The notes: a model not told the origin generated them from the letters alone. Shown: positions 16,792 to 25,164, counted from the first letter of the stretch. The stretch is 33,001 bases of DNA from Bacteroidales bacterium (GCA_004555425.1 SFID01000037.1:1-33001), one strand, 5' to 3'. A program made the numbers and translations.

Positions 16792-16808
16792 GGGCACGCG
16801 GCGTGCCC
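16792..16808. other. Perfect 8-bp-arm hairpin upstream of the peptidase
   Basis: GGGCACGC and GCGTGCCC flank a single central G. There is no T tract on either strand. It lies between the regulator stop and the metallopeptidase start and may be a weak terminator or an operator. Confidence 0.4.
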
Positions 16809-16964
16809 CGTCAATAAGGAGAATAGCAAAGAGCGTGCCAAACGTTCCTCCCTGTAAGATATTCGCTGCGAAGGGGCGGCTGATATATGCGCGCGTATAT
16901 ATAATAGGAACGCGCGCGAGAGATTCGCGATAAAAACGCTGTGAAGGGCCAGCCTGTCACAGCC

Positions 16965-17591
16965 TCAGATTTCCTCGGCGCGCACGATGCCGTGCATCAC
17001 GGCGTAGATGGTCAGGCCCGAAACGCTCTTCTGGTGGAGTTTCTCGGTGATATTCTTGCGGTGGGAGATGATTGTTGCGGTGCTGACGCCGAGCGAGTCG
17101 GCAATTTCCTTGTTGAGTTGTCCCAGCACAACGCCTCGCAGCACCTGTGTCTCGCGCGGTGTGAGCGGTGTCTGGCTTCCCGCGGGCAGCGGGTGGGGTG
17201 GGGCGGGCCGTTGCCCAGCATGGTCGGGGCTGGCGTGCGGATGGCCTGCGGCGTGGGCGTGCGACTTTTCCGCCAGGCGCAGGATGGCGCGGGTGAGTTG
17301 GCCTTCGCTCTGGCAAACGTTGAGAGTGGGGAAGTCGCACGGCACACTGCTCACTTCTGCTCCGTGGGTCAGAACGATTGTATGGCGGCCGCGCGCAATG
17401 AAGAACGATGCGCCCGCAGTGAGTGCCCGTGTGCTGACGAAAAAGTGGTGGAAGGGCTCCTCCTCTTCCGCCTGCGCCAGTTCTGCCATTTCGGTGAAGA
17501 GGCACACGTCGATGGCTGGCATCATCTGTCGGATGATACCTGCCAGGCCGATGGCGGCCAAAGTGTTTTCTTCGATAATTGCGATGCGCAC
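16965..17591 (-). CDS. NarL/LuxR-type regulator with degenerate receiver domain
   Basis: A 208-residue protein. Residues 142-200 are a clear LuxR-type helix-turn-helix (LTPRETQVLRGVVLGQLNKE, IADSLGVSTATIISHRKNI). Residues 1-105 resemble a receiver domain (MRIAIIEENTLAAIGLAGII with acidic E7/E8), but the strand-3 position that should carry the phosphorylated Asp reads FFVSTRAL, and no later Thr/Lys pair is obvious. A His/Pro-rich linker of about 30 residues joins the two parts. I infer control by something other than phosphorylation. No histidine kinase lies nearby. It is downstream of cdaA on the same strand, but 540 bp of repeats separate them. Confidence 0.85.
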   Translation of the reverse strand: MRIAIIEENTLAAIGLAGIIRQMMPAIDVCLFTEMAELAQAEEEEPFHHFFVSTRALTAGASFFIARGRHTIVLTHGAEVSSVPCDFPTLNVCQSEGQLTRAILRLAEKSHAHAAGHPHASPDHAGQRPAPPHPLPAGSQTPLTPRETQVLRGVVLGQLNKEIADSLGVSTATIISHRKNITEKLHQKSVSGLTIYAVMHGIVRAEEI

Positions 17592-17599
17592 GGGGGAGC

Positions 17600-17665
17600 T
17601 TTTTTAGTTAGGAGTTAGGAGTTGCCTTTCAATTAGGAGTTAGGAGTTAGGAATTAGGAATTAGC
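17600..17665. repeat. Heptamer repeats (TTAGGAR)
   Basis: About eight near-tandem copies of TTAGGAG or TTAGGAA, interrupted by GCCTTTCAA. The same heptamers recur at 17926-17945 and 19790-19975. No coding potential. Confidence 0.85.
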
Positions 17666-17676
17666 AATGGATGGGG

Positions 17677-17859
17677 GAACCCCAATAGAAATCTAAATAA
17701 CAGGGCGCGCAGGCATCGCGGAGTTTTTTTAACACGAATATATCGAATTTTACGAATGCTGAAGAGTGTGTTTTCTTTTTTCCACCACGAATGATTCTAA
17801 TTTTGGCAGGGTGGGCTACTCTCACCTGCATTCGTGTAATTCGAATAGATTCGTGTGAA
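17677..17859. repeat. 183-bp duplicated intergenic element, copy 1
   Basis: Nearly identical to 17948-18130, 271 bp away; I see two differences. Inside, TTTTTTTAACACGAATA (17724-17740) is matched by its exact inverse at 17896-17912, just beyond the copy, giving a 189-bp unit with 17-bp terminal inverted repeats. It has further internal inverted motifs (CGAATTTTACGAATGC versus GCATTCGTGTAATTCG) and no ORF, so it is MITE-like or a large RNA/DNA hairpin. Confidence 0.85.
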
Positions 17860-17947
17860 CAGTTAGCCTCTCAGTCATATTCGAAAAATTCGTGTTATTC
17901 GTGTTAAAAAAACAGGTTATTATTAGTTAGGAGTTAGGAGTTGGAGA

Positions 17948-18130
17948 GAACCCCAATAGAAATCTAAATAACAGAGCGCGCAGGCATCGCGGAGTTTTTT
18001 TAACACGAATATATCGAATTTTACGAATGCAGAAGAGTGTGTTTTCTTTTTTCCACCACGAATGATTCTAATTTTGGCAGGGTGGGCTACTCTCACCTGC
18101 ATTCGTGTAATTCGAATAGATTCGTGTGAA
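17948..18130. repeat. 183-bp duplicated intergenic element, copy 2
   Basis: The second copy ends at 18130, one base before the cdaA stop codon, and lacks the right terminal inverted repeat found with copy 1. It may act as the 3' end of the cdaA transcript. Confidence 0.85.
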
Positions 18131-18131
18131 G

Positions 18132-18899
18132 TCAATTCCAGTCCTGTGCCAGTCGGCTCTCCAGTTCCTCGGCAGTTAGGCGCAGGTGAAACTCGCCATT
18201 GCGGGCAATAGAGATGCCGCCCGTTTCTTCGGAAATGATGATGGCCAGGCAGTCGCTCTTTTGCGAGATGCCAAGGGCCGCGCGGTGGCGCAGGCCGAGA
18301 GATTTCGGGATGTCGTTGTCGTGGGCCACGGGCAGGATGCAGCCTGCCGCCTTAATGCGTTTGTGCGAGATAATCATGGCGCCATCGTGGAGCGGACTGT
18401 TCTTGAAGAAGATGTTTTCGATGAGGCGTTGGTTGATGTCGGCATTGATGGTGTCGCCCGTTTCGATGATTTCGCGCAGGGCCACTTGCCGTTCGATGAC
18501 GATAAGTGCGCCCTCCTTCTGCTTGCTCATGCTGAGACAGGCCATCACGATTGGCATGATTTCTTCGCGCTGGCCGTTGTCCGCACTCCGTTTGCGCCCG
18601 AGGATGCGCATGAGGAATCCCATGTGGCTGCGCGTGCCGATGCTCGAGAAGAAATGGCGGATTTCCTCTTGGAAGAGGATGATGAGGGCAAGCGCACCCA
18701 TATTGACGATTTTATCCAGAATGCCTCCGAGCAGACGCATTTCAAATATCTGCGACACCAGAATCCATACCAGGATAAGGACCATGATGCCCGAGAAGAT
18801 ATTTGCCGCGCTGGAAGCCTTCATTAACCGATAGATGTAGTATAGCAGGAGGGCTACCAGCAGTATGTCGAGGAAATCAATGATGCCGAATGTAATCAT
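18132..18899 (-). CDS. cdaA: Membrane diadenylate cyclase CdaA (c-di-AMP synthase)
   Basis: A 255-residue enzyme that joins two ATP into cyclic di-AMP. Residues 1-80 hold three transmembrane segments, and the DAC (DisA_N) domain covers 120-235 with the catalytic DGA at 172-174 (SPLHDGAMII), RHRAA at 204-208 and SEETG at 223-227. Layout and length match CdaA rather than DisA. It is 43 bp downstream of folP, and the pair probably shares a transcript, an arrangement I believe is common in Bacteroidetes. In other phyla CdaA works with CdaR, which is not present here. The stop is abutted by a repeat element. Confidence 0.95.
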   Translation of the reverse strand: MITFGIIDFLDILLVALLLYYIYRLMKASSAANIFSGIMVLILVWILVSQIFEMRLLGGILDKIVNMGALALIILFQEEIRHFFSSIGTRSHMGFLMRILGRKRSADNGQREEIMPIVMACLSMSKQKEGALIVIERQVALREIIETGDTINADINQRLIENIFFKNSPLHDGAMIISHKRIKAAGCILPVAHDNDIPKSLGLRHRAALGISQKSDCLAIIISEETGGISIARNGEFHLRLTAEELESRLAQDWN

Positions 18900-18942
18900 A
18901 GGAAAGGGGGAGGGAAAGGGGGATTGAACAGAAGGAATTTGC

Positions 18943-19782
18943 CTAGAGACCAGTTTTCAAGGTTTCAACAATGCGGACGGTCTCCACGGCGGCCCGTACG
19001 TCGTGAACGCGCAGGATGTGTGCGCCCTTCATCAGTGCGATGGTGTTGAGTGCGATGGTGCCGCCAAGGGCTTCGGCGGGCGTAGTGCCCAGCAGTTTGT
19101 ATATCATCGATTTGCGCGAGATGCCCACCAGCAGCGGCAGGTCAAACTCGCGGAAATCCTCCAGGCGGTTCATCAGTTCGTAGTTGTGCGCCAGCGTCTT
19201 GCCGAAACCGAAGCCAGGGTCTAGGATGATGTCCGCCACGCCCAACTGGCGCAGTTGGTCCACGCGCTGCGAGAGGAAGAGGAATACCTCCTGCTCCAGG
19301 TTGTCGTAGTGCGGTGCCTGCTGCATCGTGTGCGGTTCGCCCTGAATGTGCATCAGGATATATGGTACGCGCAGGCGCGCCACGGTGCGAAACATATTCT
19401 TGTCCAGTGTGCCGCCCGAGATGTCGTTGATGATATGCGCGCCCCCTTCTTCAATACACATTTTCGCCACATCGGCCCTGAAAGTGTCCACCGAAATAAT
19501 AGCATCGGGTGCTTCGCGGCGAACGATGTCAAGGGCATGGCGCAAACGACGGGCTTCCTCCTCAGCGGGCACATCGTCCGCCCCGGGGCGCGAGGAGTAG
19601 GCTCCCACATCAATGATGCCAGCCCCCTCGTCCACAATCTGGTGAACGCGCGCCGCAATCTCTGCCTCCGTCTGTGTGCGGCTACCCGCATAGAAGGAGT
19701 CAGGCGTGGCATTGAGAATACCCATGACTACGGGCGTTTGGAGGTCTAGCAGGCGGCCGGCCGCGTTGATGGTGTAGGACAT
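18943..19782 (-). CDS. folP: Dihydropteroate synthase
   Basis: A 279-residue TIM-barrel enzyme that condenses p-aminobenzoate with dihydropterin pyrophosphate, the sulfonamide target. Motifs are GILNATPDSF near 21-30, DVGAYSSRPGADDV at 58-71 (phosphate loop 2), a pterin-site DPGFGFGK in the second half, then GISRKS and a C-terminal RVHDV. Length is usual. The ATG at 19782 precedes the first expected strand. The upstream DNA is heptamer repeats and then hairpin array B, so its promoter must lie within repeat-rich DNA; I cannot point to it. Confidence 0.96.
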   Translation of the reverse strand: MSYTINAAGRLLDLQTPVVMGILNATPDSFYAGSRTQTEAEIAARVHQIVDEGAGIIDVGAYSSRPGADDVPAEEEARRLRHALDIVRREAPDAIISVDTFRADVAKMCIEEGGAHIINDISGGTLDKNMFRTVARLRVPYILMHIQGEPHTMQQAPHYDNLEQEVFLFLSQRVDQLRQLGVADIILDPGFGFGKTLAHNYELMNRLEDFREFDLPLLVGISRKSMIYKLLGTTPAEALGGTIALNTIALMKGAHILRVHDVRAAVETVRIVETLKTGL

Positions 19783-19789
19783 GAGGGGA

Positions 19790-19975
19790 AATAGGAATTA
19801 GGAATTAGGAATTGGGAATTGGGAATCTTATTCAATTAGGAATGAGGAATTAGAAATTGGGAATTAGGAATGAGGAATTGGGAATTGGGAATGAGGAATT
19901 AGAAATTGGGAGAGAATATTAGGAGGTCATCCTCATTGAAAGGCAATTCCTAATTCCTAATTCCTCATTCCTTAA
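19790..19975. repeat. Heptamer repeats with an inverted arm
   Basis: About 18 near-tandem heptamers (GGAATTA, GGAATTG, GGAATGA) run from 19790 to about 19910. At 19940-19972 the same units appear in reverse complement (CAATTCCTAATTCC), so the block can fold on itself. The motif ATTGCCTTTCAAT at the turn is also found, inverted, at 17614-17630. Confidence 0.85.
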
Positions 19976-19997
19976 TTGTTTAAGGACTATCGAGCCA

Positions 19998-20119
19998 GCA
20001 GCCGCAGGCTGCGTTGAAACAGGAAGCCCGAAGGGGTTCCCTGAAACTAGGAAGCCGCAGGCTTCCGTTGAAACTTGAAACTAGGGGACGCAGTCCCCAT
20101 GCTTGGTCGTGCAGCGACC
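19998..20119. repeat. Hairpin array B (five stems)
   Basis: The stems are GCAGCC/GGCTGC (19998-20012), GGAAGCCC/GGGGTTCC (20022-20040), GGAAGCC/GGCTTCC (20050-20066), GGGGAC/GTCCCC (20084-20098) and GGTCG/CGACC (20105-20119), with linkers GTTGAAACA, CTGAAACTA and GTTGAAACTTGAAACTA. Stems and linkers are those of array A near 1.0-1.35 kb, in another order. It lies between the divergent folP and murF. Confidence 0.85.
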
Positions 20120-20227
20120 GAGCAAAGCCATCCGAGCACAAAAATACGCAGAATATTCCACACGCCCCATACGCTGTCATTGAAAAATACCTAACTTCGC
20201 AACGTAATTTCAAAAATACGCCATATT

Positions 20228-21550
20228 ATGTCCCAGAACGATAAACTTTATCAGATTTTTCTGTCGCACCCCGAGGTGACTTCCGACACCCGCGCTTTGA
20301 TTCCCAACGGCATCTTTTTCGCGCTCAAGGGCGGCAACTTTGATGGCAATCAGTTTGCAGCCCAAGCCCTCGAAGGTGGCTGTGCCTATGCCGTGGTCGA
20401 CAATCCCGCAGTGGTGCATGACGACCGCTATATACTCGTGGACGATGTCCTCACGGCCATGCAGCAACTGGCAGCCCGCCACCGCCGCGAACTCTCCTTG
20501 CCCATCCTCCAGGTGACGGGTACGAACGGCAAGACCACCACCAAGGAACTTCTCGCCGCCGTCCTCGGCCGCAAATTCCGCCTCCTCTACACCCAGGGCA
20601 ACCTCAACAACCACATCGGCGTTCCCAAAACCCTCCTGCGCCTCCGCCCCGAGCACCAACTGGCCATCATTGAAACGGGTGCCAACCATCCCGGCGAGAT
20701 TGCCGACCTCTGTCGCATCGTGCAGGCTGACTGTGGCGTCATCACCAACGTCGGTATGGCCCACCTCGAAGGTTTTGGTTCCTTCGAGGGTGTAGTCCGC
20801 ACGAAGAGCGAACTCTACGACGACCTCCGCCAGCGCGGTGGTTACATCTTCCTCCACGGCGAGGACGACATCCTGCGCCGTCAGGCAGTTGGCCTGCCCG
20901 CCGTAACCTATGGATTGACGGGCCAGCAGAATGCCGTTGAGGGCGAAGTGGTGGCTTGCGACCCCTGCCTGCGCTTCCGTTGGCGCCGTGCGGGCGGTGA
21001 TTGGAATTGTGTGCCCACCCAACTCATCGGCGCATACAATATCAGCAATGCCCTTTGCGCCATCAGTGCGGGCATACATTTCGGTGTGCCCGATGCCGAC
21101 ATCAATGCCGCCATCTCCGAATATTGCCCCACAAACAATCGCAGCGAACTCCTCCGCACGGCCCACAACACCCTCATCGTGGATGCCTACAACGCCAACC
21201 TGACCAGCATGACCGCCGCCCTCGAAAACTTTGGCGTGATGGAGCACACGGACAAACTGGCCATCCTGGGCGAGATGCGCGAACTGGGAGATTTCTCGGT
21301 GCAAGCCCACCTGGAAGTGCTCCAGCGTCTCCTCTCCACAGATTGCAAGGAGGCCTGGCTGGTAGGCCAAGGTTACGAACCAGCCTTGGCGCAACTCACT
21401 CCCGCCCAGCGCGCCGCCTGCCGCCTACTCCCCTTTCCCAACGTGGAATCTGTCAAGGCATACCTGCAAGACCACCCGCAACACGACCGCCTGATTCTTG
21501 TCAAGGGTAGCAACGGCACACGGCTATTTACCTTGCCAGAGCATTTGTAG
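20228..21550 (+). CDS. murF: UDP-N-acetylmuramoyl-tripeptide-D-alanyl-D-alanine ligase
   Basis: A 440-residue Mur ligase that adds D-Ala-D-Ala to UDP-MurNAc-tripeptide, the last cytoplasmic step of the peptidoglycan precursor. Visible are an N-terminal substrate domain (SDTRALIPNGIFFALKGG), the P-loop TGTNGKTTT at 97-105, NNHIGVPKTLL, ETGANHPGEI, TNVGMAHLEGFGS with the catalytic-type His, SELY, and the C-terminal domain with DAYNANLTSM and LGEMRELG, which distinguishes MurF from MurE. It is the only plus-strand gene in the window and stands apart from any mur cluster. The start ATG follows a run of A/T. No clear promoter was found; a one-mismatch TAACTTCG lies at 20192. Confidence 0.96.
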   Translation: MSQNDKLYQIFLSHPEVTSDTRALIPNGIFFALKGGNFDGNQFAAQALEGGCAYAVVDNPAVVHDDRYILVDDVLTAMQQLAARHRRELSLPILQVTGTNGKTTTKELLAAVLGRKFRLLYTQGNLNNHIGVPKTLLRLRPEHQLAIIETGANHPGEIADLCRIVQADCGVITNVGMAHLEGFGSFEGVVRTKSELYDDLRQRGGYIFLHGEDDILRRQAVGLPAVTYGLTGQQNAVEGEVVACDPCLRFRWRRAGGDWNCVPTQLIGAYNISNALCAISAGIHFGVPDADINAAISEYCPTNNRSELLRTAHNTLIVDAYNANLTSMTAALENFGVMEHTDKLAILGEMRELGDFSVQAHLEVLQRLLSTDCKEAWLVGQGYEPALAQLTPAQRAACRLLPFPNVESVKAYLQDHPQHDRLILVKGSNGTRLFTLPEHL

Positions 21551-21564
21551 GAATTTCTAGAACC

Positions 21565-21936
21565 GTAACTACTCAGGTTGTTGTTGCCCGAAAAAATGGA
21601 TAGGCTGGGTGCTAATTATGGGTGGAATGATGCCGTCTGTGCGCCCCGCAGGGGCAACCTGCGCCTAGCCCAGGGCAGAGCGAAGCGGCGCCCTGGGTGA
21701 TGAATACAGTAGGCAGTGCTTTCGCCCTGCAAGGGCAAAAGCATATATAATAGGTGCAATGTATGGACGAATAGTAAACGCTGGTTTTTACGCTTTTGCC
21801 CTTGCAGGGCGAAAGCTGGGGACGGACGACAATACCCAGGGCGCCGCTTCGCTCTGCCCTGGGCTACGCGCAGGTTGCCCCTGCGGGGCGCACAGAATAG
21901 AATCCCTAGCCAGCAAACAACGACCTGAGTAGTTAC
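21565..21936. repeat. 372-bp nested palindrome between convergent genes
   Basis: Three pairs of inverted arms are nested: outer 21565-21585 with 21916-21936 (one mismatch), middle 21636-21698 with 21834-21896 (63 bp, one mismatch), and inner 21718-21742 with 21792-21816 (25 bp, exact). The middle arms themselves contain small palindromes such as GCCCCGCAGGGGC. It stands between murF (plus) and the M16 peptidase gene (minus) and codes for nothing obvious. Confidence 0.92.
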
Positions 21937-22033
21937 CACTTCGGAAATGTTAAAATCGCGGTTTTTTATTTTAGAATTTATAATGATGGCGGTTTCAATG
22001 AACGGGCAGCCACGTCCGTATGTTATACAGAAA

Positions 22034-22074
22034 GAATTAGCGCTGATTGAGGATGCCCCAACCAGCGCTAATTC
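22034..22074. other. 12-bp-arm hairpin downstream of the peptidase
   Basis: GAATTAGCGCTG (22034-22045) and CAGCGCTAATTC (22063-22074). It shares AGCGCTAATTC with the neighbouring terminator hairpin, so the two may arise from one duplicated unit. Confidence 0.55.
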
Positions 22075-22081
22075 CTATTCC

Positions 22082-22110
22082 AAAAAGCGCCCCGAGAAAC
22101 TCGGAGCGCT
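22082..22110 (-). terminator. Terminator of the M16 peptidase gene
   Basis: On the minus strand the arms AGCGC.CCGAG and CTCGG.GCGCT enclose a 3-nt loop and run into TTTTT. The stem begins a few bases past the stop codon at 22116. Confidence 0.78.
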
Positions 22111-22115
22111 AATTC

Positions 22116-24959
22116 TTATTCTTTTTCCGTCAGGTCGGCGGGGAGCATTGACACGGTGATGACGTTGTTCTGCTTGAGCAGTATGAAGCGTACGAAATCG
22201 CGGATGTCGTCGCTCGTCAGCGCCTTCGTGATTTCGATGTAGTCCTTCTGGGTGTCCTTACCCCAAACGATCATGGAGGTGATGAGGCCCTGCCAGTAGC
22301 CATTCTTGCGCTGCTTGTCGGCGAAGTCCTTCACCTCAAACTCTTTCACCTTCTGGAGTTCTTCGGCGGTGACACCTTCGGCGGCAATCTTGTCAATGTC
22401 GAGGCGGACGAGCATCAGCGCGCTGTCCTTCTTCTCGGGCTTGACGGGGCAATAAATCTGAATGTTGTAGTTTTCGCGAGTGCCATAGTTGGCTGCGCCG
22501 TAGGCACCTACGCTGTAGGCCATTGAGCCTTCTTCGCGGATGCTCTTGAGGTAGCGCTGCGAGAGGATTTCGCTCAGTGCGTTGACCACTGCGGCATTCT
22601 TGACGGTGTAGGGCAGGTCGCCGTTCCATATCTGGACGAACTTGGCCTGCGGGGTCTCCATCGGACGAATGAAGTGGTTGTTCTTCACACCCTGTACGGA
22701 CTGAATGACAGCGGCGGGGTTGTAGTTTTCGCGCTTCTTCTGCGCCTTGAGCGGAGCGATGTACTGCTCTACGAATAGGCGAAGGCTGTCGGTGTCGAAG
22801 TTACCCGTAAAGAAGAAGTCGAAGTCGCCACCGTTGGCAAAGCGCTCGCTGTGGATTTCAAGGATGCGGTCGTAGCTAACCTTGTCGAGGTCGGCCAGGT
22901 GAATGCGCTGCGCGCGGGGATTGTGGCCATAGACTGTGTTGAGCAGAGAGTCGGTGAAAGCCATATCGGGCAGCTTCTCGGCGTTGGCCAACTGCGTGCG
23001 ATACATATTCATAACGGTGTTGAAGCCTTCGGGGTCGTAGCAAGGACGCTGGAACTGGAGGTAGATGAGTTCGAAGAGCGTGCGCAGGTCCTTGGGCGTG
23101 GAACTACCGCTCAGGCCTTCGGATGCTTCACCGAGGGAAGAGGAGCAGCTCACCTGCTTGCCAGCGAGCTTCTTCTGGAGTTCGGTGCTGGTGAAGTTGC
23201 CAAGGCCAGTGGATTCCATGACAGCACCATACATTTCGTAGTTGGGGAAATCCTTGACATCATAGAGGGAAGTACCGCCCTTGCTGTGTGCGTTGAAGAG
23301 CACCTGGCTCTCGTTGAAGTCGGTCTTCTTGAAATAAACGCGGGCGCCGTTCTTGAGTGTCCAGCAGGTGTAGCCGAAGGGAGCGGCCTCTTCCTTATTA
23401 ATCTTGCCGCGCTTGGGAAGTGTGGGCACGAGGGGCTCATCCTTGACGTTATCCACGTAGGCGGTGAGGTTGGCATTGACTGCGGCAGTCACAGCCTTGC
23501 GGAGGTCGTCCGTGGTGGGAATGGCCACGCCTTCCTTCTCGGGGAAGACGGCCAGACAGACGAAGTTCGTGTCGGTGCTGGCGGTCATTTCCTTCATGAA
23601 CTCGTTGACAGCTTCGACAGGAAGTTGGGCAGAGAGCATCTTATAGATATTGTACTCCGTTTCTAGGTCGGGGATGGCATCGCCTTCAAGGAAGTGGCGC
23701 ACGTACTGCTTGGTGAAGAAGTTGTGCTGCTGCTTCTCGCGGTTGTTGTAGACGGACTCGAGGCCGCTCATGAACTCATCGCGCGAGCGGTAAATCTCGG
23801 TGGCGTTGAAGCCAAACTGGCGGGCGCGCACTACTTCCTCCATTGCGGTCTGGAGTGCCTGCTCGGTCTGTCCATCCTTGGGCACAACGATAAGGTTGAA
23901 GGCATCCTTGGTCTTGCTGACGAGGTAGTTGTCGTAACTAACCATGGCAGCCACGAAGGGGCAGTCGGGATTCTTGGAGAGCTCGCTGAGACGGGCGTTG
24001 AGCGTAGAGGTGGCCATGCTCTCCATATAGTTCATCACCAGCAGGCCCATAGAACCGCGCATCTCGGCGGGGATGGCATCTTGCTTGAAGAACACCTGGA
24101 TGATAGCCTGGCTCTGCTCCTTGTCCTTATCAACGATATAGATGGGCTCGGCGTTGTCGGGCACGGGATAGAGTTCGTAGGCGGCAGGGTTTTCCTGAGG
24201 CTTGATAGTCGAGAAAATGCTCTTGACTTTTGCTTCAACCTGATCTACATCAATATCACCAACGATGATGATACCCTGAAGGTCGGGGCGATACCACTTC
24301 TCGTAGTAGGCGCGGAGGAAGTCGGGCTCGAAGTTGTCGATGACGCTCATCAGACCGATGGGCATACGCTCGCCGTAGCGCGAATTGGGATAGAGGTTGG
24401 GCAACTGGCGGTTGAGGATACGCATCATAGCACTGCTGCGCATACGCCACTCCTCGTGGATGACACCGCGCTCCTTGTCGATTTCGGCTGTCTCGAGGAG
24501 AAGGCCATCGGCCCAGTCGTGGAGAATCCAGAGGCAGGAGTCGATGTTGCTATCGCTCACGGGCACGCCGTCAATGTTGTAAACGGTTTCGTCGGTGGAG
24601 GTGTAGGCATTGAGGTTCTCGCCAAATTTCACGCCGATGCTTTCGCAATACTTAACGACGCCGTTGCCGGGGAAGTGCTGGGTGCCGTTGAAGCACATGT
24701 GCTCGAGGAAGTGGGCCAGACCGCGCTGGTTCTCTTCTTCCTGTACCGAACCTACCTTCTGCGCGATATAGAAGTGAACACGCTTTTCGGGCAGGGCATT
24801 GTGACGGATGTAGTAGGTCAATCCGTTGGGCAGTTTGCCGTAACGCACAGCGGTGTCAATGGGCAACATAGGCATCTGCTGTGCAAAAGCAGATGCTATG
24901 CTGGCAGCACCGACTACGATAGCCACGAGCAGAAACTGCAAGAATTTGAATTTCTTCAT
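22116..24959 (-). CDS. Secreted M16-family (insulinase-like) zinc peptidase
   Basis: A 947-residue pitrilysin/insulinase-type metallopeptidase. I start it at ATG 24959, where MKKFKFLQFLLVAIVVGAAS begins a typical signal peptide ending near SAFAQQ; the ATG at 25088 would bury that signal behind 43 unrelated residues. The inverted zinc motif is HFLEH at 83-87, with the distal glutamate in the ERGVIHEEW region around 163-170. Two M16 repeats in each half are expected, with the C-terminal half inactive (YNPAAVIQS..., GSMAYSVGAYG). It is probably periplasmic and degrades peptides. The gene is monocistronic, with its own terminator and a -7 box upstream. Confidence 0.93.
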   Translation of the reverse strand: MKKFKFLQFLLVAIVVGAASIASAFAQQMPMLPIDTAVRYGKLPNGLTYYIRHNALPEKRVHFYIAQKVGSVQEEENQRGLAHFLEHMCFNGTQHFPGNGVVKYCESIGVKFGENLNAYTSTDETVYNIDGVPVSDSNIDSCLWILHDWADGLLLETAEIDKERGVIHEEWRMRSSAMMRILNRQLPNLYPNSRYGERMPIGLMSVIDNFEPDFLRAYYEKWYRPDLQGIIIVGDIDVDQVEAKVKSIFSTIKPQENPAAYELYPVPDNAEPIYIVDKDKEQSQAIIQVFFKQDAIPAEMRGSMGLLVMNYMESMATSTLNARLSELSKNPDCPFVAAMVSYDNYLVSKTKDAFNLIVVPKDGQTEQALQTAMEEVVRARQFGFNATEIYRSRDEFMSGLESVYNNREKQQHNFFTKQYVRHFLEGDAIPDLETEYNIYKMLSAQLPVEAVNEFMKEMTASTDTNFVCLAVFPEKEGVAIPTTDDLRKAVTAAVNANLTAYVDNVKDEPLVPTLPKRGKINKEEAAPFGYTCWTLKNGARVYFKKTDFNESQVLFNAHSKGGTSLYDVKDFPNYEMYGAVMESTGLGNFTSTELQKKLAGKQVSCSSSLGEASEGLSGSSTPKDLRTLFELIYLQFQRPCYDPEGFNTVMNMYRTQLANAEKLPDMAFTDSLLNTVYGHNPRAQRIHLADLDKVSYDRILEIHSERFANGGDFDFFFTGNFDTDSLRLFVEQYIAPLKAQKKRENYNPAAVIQSVQGVKNNHFIRPMETPQAKFVQIWNGDLPYTVKNAAVVNALSEILSQRYLKSIREEGSMAYSVGAYGAANYGTRENYNIQIYCPVKPEKKDSALMLVRLDIDKIAAEGVTAEELQKVKEFEVKDFADKQRKNGYWQGLITSMIVWGKDTQKDYIEITKALTSDDIRDFVRFILLKQNNVITVSMLPADLTEKE

Positions 24960-25037
24960 AAGGTTTGTAGTTTGTGTTGTGTGAATAATTGTCTGGTGAA
25001 AGTCTCTGGTGCCCTTGCAAAGGGCGCATTTGTCGGG

Positions 25038-25045
25038 CAAAAGTA
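25038..25045 (-). promoter_or_regulatory. Candidate -7 box of the M16 peptidase gene
   Basis: The minus strand reads TACTTTTG, matching TAnnTTTG, about 80 bp before the chosen start. The -33 TTTG is not at the usual 19-21 bp. The position between the upstream gene's terminator and this gene supports it. Confidence 0.45.
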
Positions 25046-25140
25046 CGTATTTTTTTCGGTGAAGACCTTCTTTTTTACAAAAAACCACTCAGAATGAAGA
25101 ACTAGCGTGGAAAAATGGCCGAATTCTTTGACAAAAACAC

Positions 25141-25164
25141 AAAAAAAGCGGCCTGGAGACCGCT
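25141..25164 (-). terminator. Terminator after the LTA-synthase-like gene
   Basis: On the minus strand AGCGG and CCGCT flank an 8-nt loop and run into seven T residues. A second hairpin (TAGGTAGG 25172-25179 with CCTACCTA 25190-25197) lies between it and the stop codon. Confidence 0.85.

Noticed and set aside
17923..18135. 70-codon minus-strand ORF across the 183-bp element
   Set aside because: It is made almost entirely of repeat DNA and overlaps the cdaA stop.
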